From the NCBI GenBank assembly GCA_013397845.1, contig VZTG01007182.1, forward strand, positions 419,540 to 483,539: 64,000 nucleotides of DNA. The letters are read 5' to 3'. This DNA comes from Melanocharis versteri. Its lineage: Eukaryota; Chordata; Aves; Passeriformes; Melanocharitidae. Both the position numbers and the translations under genes were made by a program. A model generated the notes under the pieces. That model did no database searches. It was given only the letters and a program-made list of their open reading frames with translations, and was not told the DNA's origin. Of the stretch, positions 33,700-44,094 are shown piece after piece; the stretch's first letter is position 1, and every line of letters starts with the position of its first letter.

Positions 33700-36600
33700 T
33701 CCTATCCCATGAGAAGGAATGATTCTTGAACATCAAACAAGGAAAAAGTGCTATTTCTCACATTCGGTCACTCCAAGAAAGCTGCATCAATCTACTGTTA
33801 TTTTTCCAGACAGGTGAAATGACTCCTGTGCCAAATGCAAGCCCAATATGGCCTTCTTGCTGACTGTGTGACCCAAACTTTAGCAAGCTGGTGGAAAGAT
33901 TCAGAGTTGATGTTACATGTCTTTTTATCAGTCGATTCCTCACAGATTATTCTACACTCAACACTTCTAGGATAACGGAAAATGCTATCAGGTGGCAGTT
34001 GCACCTTTTAGTGAGGACTCAGGAGTCCAGTTGATTACCTGGAGAGCAGCCACAGCTTTTCTCAGTGGTGGGAACACATGGCTTGGCCTTAGCCAGCCTT
34101 GCGGTGAGCGTCCTGCTCATACTGCACTCGCTCACAGGATTAACGTGGGAATTAGCACAGTCAGCTCCCATATGAGCAGCATTATGTTATCCAATTTGCA
34201 TAGTCCCCCCATGCTCGCAACACGATACCAACCCTGACAGTAGGAGCCTATGTGTTTGGAGCAGAAGGTACAGCGCTCTATCTCCAGTGACAACCATGAC
34301 GTCTATATGGCAAGGGCAAGCAGAACACTTGACAACCATGAAGTTTGTACAGCCTGTGAATTGTTACAGTGGACATATTTTGAGACATCAGCAGCCTGTG
34401 AGAACTCTTTGCATATTTTCCTACTAGACCTGATCAAAAGAGCAACTACCTTCATTTTGTTTATGAGAACCCTATAGAAATTTCAGATACCGATCAAGTA
34501 ATAAATACCCATCTCACTGATGAGCATAACAAGGACTCTGCCATGCTTACACTAGACTCCTGTGAAAAAGGCGTGGGTTCCCCCTCAAGCCATTCAGCTA
34601 TGCAATGTCCTCAAACAGTGAAAGGGAAACCATAAAACTGAATGTGATGCACATCATCCCAAGAAATTCATGCCCTGTGAGTCCCTCGGCAAAATTCTCC
34701 CAGCTTCAGAAATGCTCTACTTTGCAAAATAGCCTGACGCAATTTAGCACTGGATCTGCTTGGTTCTTCCTGGAACAATGTCAGATCTCCTGAGACGAGA
34801 GCTTCCCATGACACACTCCAATTAGAGCTGGTGTCAGTAAATAGGCCTCTTGTTAAGACCATCCAACGATCTTCATGAGAACCTGCTCTTAGCTGCCTAC
34901 ACAAAACTACAATAGGTAGCTGCAAAAATCAGTTTAGAAATTTCTGGTGTTGTGAATATATTTTTCTACTGTTTAGAGATAAGGAGTTTCAACCAGTTAT
35001 TAGTCTGGTAACTAAATAAATCTACAATCAGAGACTACGGTAACAGGTGAGCATAGAACAGAGATGGCAAAAATACTGTGTTTTCAGCTAAGAAGGATAG
35101 CTAATAAAACAGATTTTGTATCTTGTTTGTATGACTGACTTACAAAAGTAAGAGTTGCAATGTAAACAGGAATTACTTGAAGAAAAGGTAACTGTAGAGA
35201 TTGAAAATTTCAGTGATCCCAAAGAAGAATTTTTACAGTCAAGTATAACAATTATTAGCACCCTTCTATGGCAGCAGACTGAATTCCAAACAATGTTTTA
35301 GCCACCTATTTCAGATCCACGATCTCAAATGCTTATGTACTGCTGTAGAACTCTTTGCAGCACCAGTAGAGGCATCTACTAGTAAAGAGACATATACAGC
35401 TATTCACTGGCCTATCATAAGCACCATTCAAAAGCTTCCCACAAATGTTATCATTTAGAAGAAGTAATTCTATTTTTCTTCAATTCAAGATTACCCACTA
35501 TATACTGTAATAGTACACAAAATTTTAGAATTGCCTTGTAGGCTAAAATGCTAAAGTGAGATACTCTCACTCCGACTGTGAAAAACACAGTTTGGTGGGT
35601 TCCTGCCATTTTCAGAAATCAGGCCACCAGGTCAGTCAACTATGGTTTACAGAGATTCATCTGCTAGTCCCTGATATTAAAAAAAATTGGTATAAGTATT
35701 TTAAACACATATTCCATGAGCTATTAAACTGAGTTCTCAGATATTCTGCAAGGATTCATAAAGCAGCATTTTCCAAGTCATCTCTCTCTGTTACAGTAAA
35801 TTATGTTGTCCATTCCTCTATTTGATTGGCAGCCTTTAAATCTCTCTTCCCCATTGAGTTTGTGCCATGTGAAGCAACTGCAAAAGAAGATCTTGTTTTC
35901 AATTTTTCAGGGTCAGATTGTCTTTCAGTAACACGGATGTCATTCATGACACAATGAATGAGAGTCATACCCAGGCCACCAAAAGAAGGGATGTTAACTC
36001 TGAAAATAAAAAGAAAACATCAAAGGTAATAGTAAAAAACTCTGTTTAAGTCAAAAGCAGGCAGGAAGGCAGGCAGGCAGAAGCAGGGAGTGATGCAGAA
36101 AGATAGCACCAGGCACAAACCCCAGTATGTTCTCTGCATGACCAGTTTACCAGTGCTGCTATTTACAACACAATAATTCATAGCAGGACCAAAAACCCCC
36201 AGAGCTGACACTTCAAAAACATTAGCTGCAAACATAGAACATGCTCTACATACTCCAAATAAATTAATCTACCCGCTTGAAAAATATTTTCTGCAGTAAC
36301 TGTAAGAGTATTAAGAAAGAAATAAAACATCCTTACTAAAAGCAAGAAAAAACAGAAGTATTAAAACTTTAGCTTGGAGTCCTTCTTTTCCTCTCAAACC
36401 TGTTTTGATTATGTGATGGGACTACAGTTTGTTTTCACCTAGGCCAGTGCTCAGATGAACAAAGCTAAACATTTCCTACTCTGAAGTAAGAGCCCTGAAA
36501 CCACATTTTTCACCCAAGCATAGTTCACTGCAGTCAGAGATGAGATTTTAACATCATTTTATACGAGGTTGTGCTTTTGTGTGTCTTTGCGAGCTCTTTC

Positions 36601-38136
36601 TCTATCACCATTATAATTTCCTGAGTTTTAAGTGTTGGTTATCACGATCAAAAGTTTAGAGAGAGAGATTTAAGTCGTGATCACTCCGCCTTCCCATCTG
36701 GGTCAGCTACATATATGCAAAGAGCCATTAAAAAAGTTGGAGGGGGAGAGAGAAAAGGAGGATGGAAGGCTTCACCACACTAAATGAAAAGCAAACAATA
36801 TGCATATCAGCATCCTAAGGAGATGTACCACTCTGCTGGGAAAAACCAAGACAAAAGAATTATCTGACACAACAGTTCAAAGCATATTGCACCTGTCAAA
36901 ACGTCTGTCATCTTCTATAGAAATGCACCATTCTAAAAGAAAAAAGGGAAACTCTAGCAAAGTCACTCAGAAACAACAGACCACTTTGTCTCCTTCCTTC
37001 CAGCCAACTCCTCCATCTGAAAGCCATTTAACTCAATGCTAAAGATTGCCTGGAAGGACCAGACAATAGGAAGGTCTCTTTCATTGTCAAGGACAGTTAC
37101 ACTTTGAAGATGATGCTCAAAAGGGGTTAAAATGGGTCAACAAGCAATTGTTGGGTCTATCCAAGGAAATGTGAACAGAACATTGTTAAAGTCACACACA
37201 CAAAAAAATCTAAAGGAGCACATCTTTAAGCTGGGGAAGTATGGGGGGGCACAAAATGCTGATGTAATGTCATAGTGAAATGGAGATTAAAAAAACCCTA
37301 TCAGCACAAGAGGTAAAACTGAATTTCAGTAGATATGTCAGTTCTTAGCAACACGCATGCAAAGCACAGTAAAGGCAAGAGACATACAAATTGACTAGCA
37401 ACTAAAAATTTTCTTGCAAAACAACACCAACTCTGACAGAATTAGATGTCATTTTTCCATAACTTTTCATTTGTTTGCTTCCAGTTCTCACAACATGCAC
37501 TTGGGGAATCACTGTGTGTTGCACAGCTAGATGCAATGGGCACATCTTAGGTACTGAAATGGACTTACTCATTTGTATATAACAGCTGTTTTAAAGGAAA
37601 GAAAGTGGAAAATATTTTTGCTTTCATGCAGATTATCTAATTCAATACTTATGCAGCCTACCGAAGCCTCTTTGAGTGTGCATGTTCTCTTCATGCTTAC
37701 ATGAAACACAGAAGTTGCCACTTTATAAAAGCTTCTAGACTTAATTTTCATAAATCTAATTTCTAAGGTAAATCTTCCATGAAATAAAGGATTCATCTAA
37801 AGCCATTTATTTCTCCAAATCCAATTCTTATTTTTATCATTAGAAGTCTAATTTCTCTGTTAATCAAATTTTGGCTTGTTTTTGATTCTTAAATGCAGCA
37901 TTGCATAGGAGTATAGTCACTAAGTCTGAAAAAGCCTCAGTTCAGCAGAACTAGATATGAAGCATATTCATTTGCATCTGCATTTGAAGCAAAGGGACAT
38001 TCCATTATGAGCAGCTTCAGACAGGAAAAATGCCTAAAAGTTCAGTTCTGTTGAAGGCAGGTTCCAACAACTCCACAGCAGGCAAGGAGTCAGTTCTGTT
38101 TTCGCAAACTTGCACCTCTGAACTAGGTCAGTGATT
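33700..38136. other. Unique non-coding sequence
   Basis: No gene or named repeat, apart from a short GGCA-type run at 36057-36080. An enhancer-like, AT/GC-mixed block around 36540-36740 includes a GAGAGAGAGA purine run. Frames are short and domain-free. Confidence 0.5.
36057..36080 (+). repeat. (GCAG)n imperfect microsatellite
   Basis: GCAG/GGCA units with one interruption (GGAA). It has no apparent function. Confidence 0.85.
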
Positions 38137-38747
38137 ACAGAATCAGAGAAGAGCATGAGTCCCAAGGGACCCACAAGGATCACTATGTCCAGCTCCTGGC
38201 CCTGCACAGAACGAGAATTCCCACCATGTGCCTGAAAGTATTGTCCATGTGTTCCTTGAACTCTGTCAGGCTTGGTGCTGTGCTCACTTGTCTGGAGAAC
38301 CTATTCCAGCGCCCAGTCACCCCCTGGGTGAAGAACCTTTCCCTAATATCCAAACCTCCCCTGAGACAACTTCATGGAGTTCCCTCAGGTCCTGCCACTG
38401 GTCACCAGAGAGACCGTGTCTGCCCCTCCTCCGTGTCTGCCCCTCCTCTTCCCCTCATGAGGAAGCTGCAGACTGAAATGAGGTCCCCCCTCAGTGTCCT
38501 CTTCTCTGGGCTGAACAGACCGAGTGACCTCAGCCACTCTTCATATGGTTTCCCCTCTTAGACACTTTACCATCTCCATGGCCCCACTTTGGACACTCTC
38601 TAAGAACTTTAGGTCTCCAAAATATTGTGGCACCCAAACTGCCCCCAGCACTCGAGGTGAGGCCACCCCAGGGCAGAGCAGAGCAGGACAATCCCCTCCC
38701 TCGATCAGCTGGCGATGCTGTGCCTGATGCCCCCCAGGACCACTTCT
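38137..38747 (-). mobile_element. CR1 LINE, about 610-bp 3' fragment
   Basis: The 3' end lies at 38137 (ACAGAATCAGAGAAGAGCAT). Running right, the reverse-complement CR1 landmarks occur in order: GACCCACAAGGATCACTATG; CTCTGTCAGGCTTGGTGCTG; TGGGTGAAGAACCTTTCCCT; GAGGTCCCCCCTCAGTGTCC; TTTGGACACTCTCTAAGAAC; GAGCAGGACAATCCCCTCCC; CTGGCGATGCTGTGCCTGAT. The copy covers the ORF2 C-terminus and the 3' UTR. Frames are broken by small indels, including a perfect 17-bp tandem duplication at 38414-38447. It is truncated at 38747, upstream of which the RT core would lie. Confidence 0.95.
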
Positions 38748-38749
38748 TC

Positions 38750-41149
38750 AAGACTGAGAAATAATGGACATAACAGTATTTACCATTATTATCCCTTCCA
38801 TTAAAAAAGCAGCTTCAATCACCTATAACTTCTATAATGTTTTCCCTTGTAAAGCCAGATACTCCTAAAATGCTAATCAAAGCTCAACATTTTCAAGAGT
38901 TGCAAAGTCATTTTTCCAGTAAAAAATCTCTTTGAACTGTCTTTTTGACAAAGAATTTCATCTCAAATAACATTGGAAACTTGTCTTGTAACAAGCCCTG
39001 GTCAGTTTCTAGAGATATGATGAAATCCCTTTTTTATCTGCTTGTTTTCTATACTTCAAGTCTGTATACTGGCTTTCAAGAGAAAAAAATTAAATACTCA
39101 AAAATATTGATGTCTCAGTGTTAAACCAGCACCAAACATATCTATGAATATAAGCTGAGTTGAAAGCCCTGTAGACTCATCCTTGGTACTTCAAGCCCTT
39201 TGCATCTGAATTCTGAACTTGTTTTCTCAGGAGCCTTTTATAGCCTTATGGAAGTGATTACCCAGCACTAAAATGTAATGGGAGTTACAGTGGTGTTATG
39301 AGTGCCTCTTTCAAAATTAACTATTTTCAAGATTTTTAGACTTGCTGCAAAGGCTGTCTCAAACTAGACCACTCAAAACAGCAATGAAAATGATTGTTAC
39401 ACAATGAATTGCACCCGCTGTGCAATTTATACATATATGGCTAAACCAGCTTCACAAGAAGTGCCTGACGGGGGTCAAAGTACAAAATTCCCCCTACCAG
39501 CAGTGTGGGGCAACTCAGGTTATGGGATTATTCTGGTTTTCCTCCTCCGTCCTGCACTTCCTCTCATATTCTTCCACTATCCCTCCACTATTCCCCACTC
39601 ACTGCATTTCCTTCAGGTGATTTCTCGCCCCCCACAGCTCACAAGTCACAGAAGACCATGTCCCAAAGAACAAGGGAACCCCTTGATGGATTTTGATGCT
39701 GGGGATGAGAGCAGGCTGCTGCTGCACCAGAAGCAAAAGAGAACGAAAGCAATGTTTTATTTCACAAAATGGGGATGCCACACACACAGTTGTCCTCTCG
39801 GGATATGAGAAATTTCTGTGCGCTCAGGGTCAGTGACAGCTCAGGAGAATGAAATGCTAAACTTTTAACAGAGCTGCAGTACACGTGGAAAAATCCTACT
39901 TGCATGATCTAAGACTGAAACTAAACTCATATTCTGTATAGGGTTTCAACTATAAATACAGACACAATCTTTTTTCCCTTTTCCTTTTTACTATCATGAT
40001 CATGCACATTTTTCTCACTGTAGAGAAAAAACAACATCTTGCCTATATCTATTTCTGTTGGAGGACATTAGCAAATAATATCTGCTGAAATTTTCCATAA
40101 TGTTTTATCCTAACATTGACACCTGGCCAAAGAAAAATCAGCTTTAATATTACCTTGGCTAAGTGGTGAAAATGAAAAAAGTTTGTGATGATGAATGTGG
40201 ACAGACATCACTAATAGCACCATAAATTGAACTGAAAATTCAGTATCAAGTACAAAGACTTTTCATGACAAATGTGGCTTTGAGTTTATGTTTTTTTCCT
40301 AATTAGAATATAATTAGGATTTATATTTCCCTGTGATTGATAGCACTCTGTAGATAACACAAAAATGCTGGGTCAATTTTTCTGCTGGTGTGTCTCTGTG
40401 AAAGGCAGCTGACAAGCAGAAAATTTGTCTTTTTTTTTCCACTTTGGTGCAATCATGTGTTTATCATGTGTCTGTACAGTGTTAAGGCAGACATATTCTC
40501 CAATACTGACCATTCTCCTGTATTCATGTATGAACATGTGACCAAGAACAAGCTTTAATCACAGATCATTACCCTTCTTTATCGAAAGACCAATCCTTAC
40601 ATCAGGGGAAGGAGAAAATCATGTGTGACTTTAGAAAAGCAATCATAGTCCATGAATAATGACTAGCTGTGCATCAGAAGGAACAGTTCACAAAAAACAC
40701 AGGTGTAAGTTTTCTGAAACAAACTTAAAATGTTTGCAAGTAGTAAATATATTCAAAAATCCAAAGTCTTTTAATTAATGACTGAAGAGTAAAAGTGCTA
40801 ACTCCAGTTGATAATGTAATTGCAATGAATCATTTAGCCAACTAGTGCATTTCAGATACACTACTGAAGATGACTAATTTTTTAAAAAGTCCCCTTTGGT
40901 TAGTTTTTTTCAGTGTTTTTGTAAGATATCAGGGGTTTTCCTCACTAAAAAAACCTGTTTCATCTGATCTCAGGAGTTTATACCTGACTGGCACAATGCA
41001 ATTCAATTCTGTCACTAGAAGAACAAATATAACTTTGTTCTCCTTCCACGTGTCACCATAAATTTGATTAGATAAATTAAAATTTCAGGATTTTTTAGGA
41101 TTTTCTTTGTTTCTGTCTACTAAAGGGAACAAGGAATGACACACAGTCT
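38750..41149. other. Unique non-coding sequence
   Basis: AT-rich single-copy-looking DNA with no supported gene. A short inverted repeat (CCTAATTA, 5-bp loop, TAATTAGG) lies at 40298-40318. The largest frame (39404-39808) has no domain. Confidence 0.5.
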
Positions 41150-41500
41150 CCTCCTAGTCTTTCCAAATAATTCCCCCCAAAGCTAGGTCCAAAAGGCAGC
41201 AGGGCCAGGTGCACACGTCGAAGCCCTGCCAGCCGAGCCCCAGCAGCAGGGGCATGAAAAGCACACAGCCAGGAGCAGATGCAGAACGCCAGCCAAGCTC
41301 CTGGCTGAGTTTCATGTAGCTCCTGTTCTGCTGCCAGAGGAGAGCTCTGGCCACCTGCCTGGCCAGCTCAGGACTGGCCAGCCCCACACCACCAGAGCCC
41401 TGGCAGCACCAGCAGCACCTCCTCGGGGCTCTGCTGGTGGGCGATGCATTCACACTGACAGTAACTACATGTGAACTCAGAAAAGAAGAGCCATTAGCCA
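41150..41500. other. GC-rich block of unknown origin
   Basis: This roughly 350-bp stretch is clearly richer in G and C than its neighbours and has internal CAG/CTG-type words. A minus-strand frame spans it (41501-41154, 115 codons) with a Leu/Trp/Cys-rich product that I do not recognise. It could be a degraded endogenous-retrovirus LTR or another retro-derived fragment, but no LTR ends or primer-binding site could be identified. Confidence 0.35.
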
Positions 41501-41809
41501 CCTAACTGAGCAAGGAGGCAGCAGGGACTTAAGGCACCTCGGGGATTAATGACTAAGCAGAGACCCACTGTGTCAGGATAGCCACCTCAAGTACCAAACA
41601 CAGCTTCAGCATGGGCTACCTGCCCAAACACTCACTGCGACCCATTTTACAGAATATTTCTGAAGCTGACTACATTAAAGCAAGCTCATACTCACCCACC
41701 CTCTGTGCCTCCAGGTGAACTGCGGTTAAATGTCTTCTTGCTCTCAAGAGCAGATACCTCAGCAGGTTACAGCTCCTGCCTCTGTGTGGGAAAGGCAGAG
41801 ACACAGCAG

Positions 41810-42523
41810 ATCAACACTCCCACCCAGTACGGTGTCACCTGCAAACTGACTAAGGGTACATTGGATCCCCTCATTCAGATTGTTGATAAAGACATTAAAC
41901 AGGACTGGCCTTAGTCCTGAACCCCCAGGAACACCAGCCACCAGTGGGATGTAACTCTGGTCACTACCACTCTCTGGGCCTGGCCATCCAAACTGTTTTC
42001 TACACGTTGAACAGTACACCCATCCGAGCCGTGAGCACCCAGTTTCTTCAGGATAATGCAGTGGGAAACAGTGTCAAGGTGGACTAAAGTCCAGGCAGAC
42101 ACCATCCACAGCCTTTCCCGATCCACTGAGGGGGTCACCTGTCATAGAAGGAGATGAGGCTGGTCAAGCAGGACCTGCCTTTCACAAACCCATGCTGGCT
42201 GGCCTGACCCTCTGATTGTCCTGTATGTGCTGTTTGATGGCACTCAAAATGATGTGCTTCAGGACATTCCCTGGCACTGAACTTGGGCTGACAGGCCCGT
42301 GGTTCCCCAGATCTTCCTTCCAGTTTTTATTGTAGATTGGCATCACATCAGCTAACCTCCAGTCACCTGGGACCTCCCCAGTTAGTCAGGACTGCCAGTA
42401 AATGATGGAAAATGGCTTGGCAATCTCTTCTGCAAGCAATACCCTAGGGTAGATTCCATCCGGTCCTATAGGCTTGTGTGTGTCTAAGTGATTTAGCTCG
42501 GTTCACTGAACATTTCCCCTTCC
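41810..42523 (-). mobile_element. Old CR1 ORF2 (RT domain), 3' part of split copy
   Basis: The minus strand encodes degraded CR1 reverse transcriptase. From right to left come an IYPRVL/IAKP segment near 42450, DWRLADV near 42350, DTVSHCIIL near 42055, DGQAQRVVVT near 41990, VPGGSGLRPVLFNVFIN at about 41900 and SQFAGDTVLGGSVDLL at about 41820. The RT active-site motif FADD reads FAGD: the first catalytic Asp codon is GGT (41837-41839), so the enzyme would be dead even if expressed. At least one frameshift lies between 41911 and 42019. Similarity to CR1 stops at about 41810 with no CR1 3' end, so the element was cut by a deletion or rearrangement. The rest of the copy resumes at 43098. Confidence 0.93.
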
Positions 42524-43097
42524 TAGAATCACAGACTCTGCTGAACTGGAAGGGACCCACAAGAACCATTGAATCCAACTCCTGGCCCTGCACAGGACAC
42601 CCCAACAGTCACACCATGTGCCTGAGTGTTACCAAATGCTTCTCGAACTCTGTCAGGCTTGGTGCTGTGACCACTTCCCAGGGGAGCCTATTCCACTGCC
42701 CAGCCACCCTCTGGGTGAAGAACCTTTTCCTGATATCCAACCTAAACCTCTCCTGACACAACTTCAGGCCGTTTCCTTGAGTCCTGTCACTGGTCACAAG
42801 AGTGAAGAAATTGGTGCCTGCCCCTCCTCTTCCCCTTACGAGGAAGTTGTAGGCCAGGATGAGGTCTCCCCTCAGTCTCCTCTTCTCCAGGCTGAGCAGA
42901 CCAAGTGTTCTCAGCCATTCTTCATACAGCCTTCCCTCCAGACCCTTCACCATCCCCATGGCCCTCCTTTGGACACTCTCTAATAGCTTAATGCCTTTTT
43001 TATGCTGTGGTGCCCAAAGCTGCACACAGCGCTCAAGGCAGGACCACCCCAGTGCCAGCAGAGCAGGACAATCACCTCCTTTGACCGACTGGTGATG
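42524..43097 (-). mobile_element. Younger CR1 inserted inside an older CR1
   Basis: A complete 3' end (TAGAATCACAGACTCTGCTG at 42524, then AGGGACCCACAAGAACCATT) and about 570 bp of 3' UTR plus ORF2 C-terminus, truncated at the 5' side in GACCGACTGGTGATG (to 43097). On both sides the sequence is the older CR1: CATTTCCCCTTCC on the left and GGATTGTGGGGGTTTCATTC on the right, which are contiguous in the CR1 consensus (ATTTCCTCTTGGATTATGGGGG). No clear target-site duplication is visible, as is usual for CR1. The coding part is better preserved than in the host element, consistent with being younger. Confidence 0.93.
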
Positions 43098-43226
43098 GAT
43101 TGTGGGGGTTTCATTCTGCTCCCTGTCTCTGTCTCTCAGTTCAGGGGGCTTGGTATCTAGAGAACAACTCATCTTACCATTACAGACTGAGGCAAAGGAA
43201 GTGCCAAGTACCTCCACTTTCCCCAT
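42609..43226 (-). pseudogene. Chimeric CR1 open frame across the nested junction
   Basis: A 205-codon minus-strand frame. Its first 43 or so codons come from the older CR1 (VLGTSFASV, then KPPELRDRDREQNETPTI, from the linker before the RT domain). The remainder comes from the younger insert, covering the ORF2 C-terminal region: CVQLWAPQHKKGI, then LEKRRLRGDLILAYNF, TSDRTQGNGLKL, FRLDIRKRFF, and a stop after LRHMV. The join happens to be in frame. No EN or RT catalytic motif is included, so the product could not support retrotransposition. Any expression is unknown and I treat it as a relic. Confidence 0.8.
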
Positions 43227-43455
43227 CCTTTGTCACTATATTCTTCCTCACCTGCTTGTCTTAGAGCATGTGGGGACAGACTGCTCCTATACCTGTAACA
43301 TGTCCTTCTTGGAGAATGTCCATCCTTCCTGGACTCCTTTGCTCTTCAGGACTGCCTCCCAATGGAGTCTGCCAAAGATGCTTATAAACAGGCTACAACC
43401 TGCCCTCCGGAAGTCCGAGGTAGCTATTTTGCTAATGTCGGCTGTAAAGAAATTA
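43098..43455 (-). mobile_element. Old CR1 ORF2 linker region, 5' part of split copy
   Basis: This continues the element of 41810-42523 beyond the nested insert. The 43100-43230 part encodes the linker before RT (ASVCN, then PPELRDRDREQNE). The 43260-43450 part encodes the segment following the endonuclease (VLKSKGVQEGWTF, then EQSVPTCSKTS, with one stop). Roughly a hundred codons normally found between these two parts are missing at about 43230-43262, so there is an internal deletion. The 5' end, including the endonuclease domain, is absent. Confidence 0.85.
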
Positions 43456-43459
43456 ACAC

Positions 43460-44018
43460 AGATCTAAGTCCACAGAACTGCCACTGGGAGTATTAGAAGC
43501 TTGATTTATCAAGCCCCAAGTGAGTTTCATTCTCTACTACAATTGTAGTAGCAAAATTTAAGACTCATGTAACACTGCGAATAAGCTGTTCCAACTATAG
43601 ATCTACTATTTATTTCTACCATTGTGAAAAAACAAGTAAAGTGTCTTTTATCTCTAAGCTGAAATGAGATAACTAAATAAAACCCCACAGAATAAACAGG
43701 TTTTTTAATACAGATAGCATCCAACAGCTTTGGTGCCACAGAGAAAATGAATGCAGAGAAATGTAGGTTTTGACATTTTTACCCAGAGCCCAATTAAAAT
43801 AAGCAAAGTAAAATGCATAGAAATAAAATATGTCTAGCAAATATGTTTCTCCTAGCTTGATTTTCTACACACTACTGCACCACTGAAATGGGAATATTAT
43901 CCACAAATTATACTTCATATTAAGGACAGATGAAATGTATTGCTAATATATGCTATATAAGGCATAATGAATCACAGACAGTCTCCAATTAGAGTTTTTT
44001 CCAGAATAAATAGTCATT
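43460..44018. other. AT-rich non-coding spacer
   Basis: No gene. The perfect hairpin GCTTGAT-TT-ATCAAGC lies at 43499-43514, just outside the CR1 boundary. Confidence 0.5.
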
Positions 44019-44019
44019 A

Positions 44020-44090
44020 TGGTCTAGATTAATAGATATTACGGCCAGAGGGGACTACTGTGATCATCTTTGACCATTGTTATCATTGCT
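44020..44090 (-). mobile_element. Ancient CR1-like LINE 3' end
   Basis: AATAGATATTACGGCCAGAGG, then GGACTACTGTGATCATCTTTGACC, resembles the 3' end shared by many turtle and crocodilian CR1 copies ('AAGGCCAGAAGGGACCATTGTGATCATCTAGTCTGACC'). It probably belongs to the same old stratum as the relic at 8535. Short and diverged; the boundaries are estimates. Confidence 0.6.
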
Positions 44091-44094
44091 TTTC

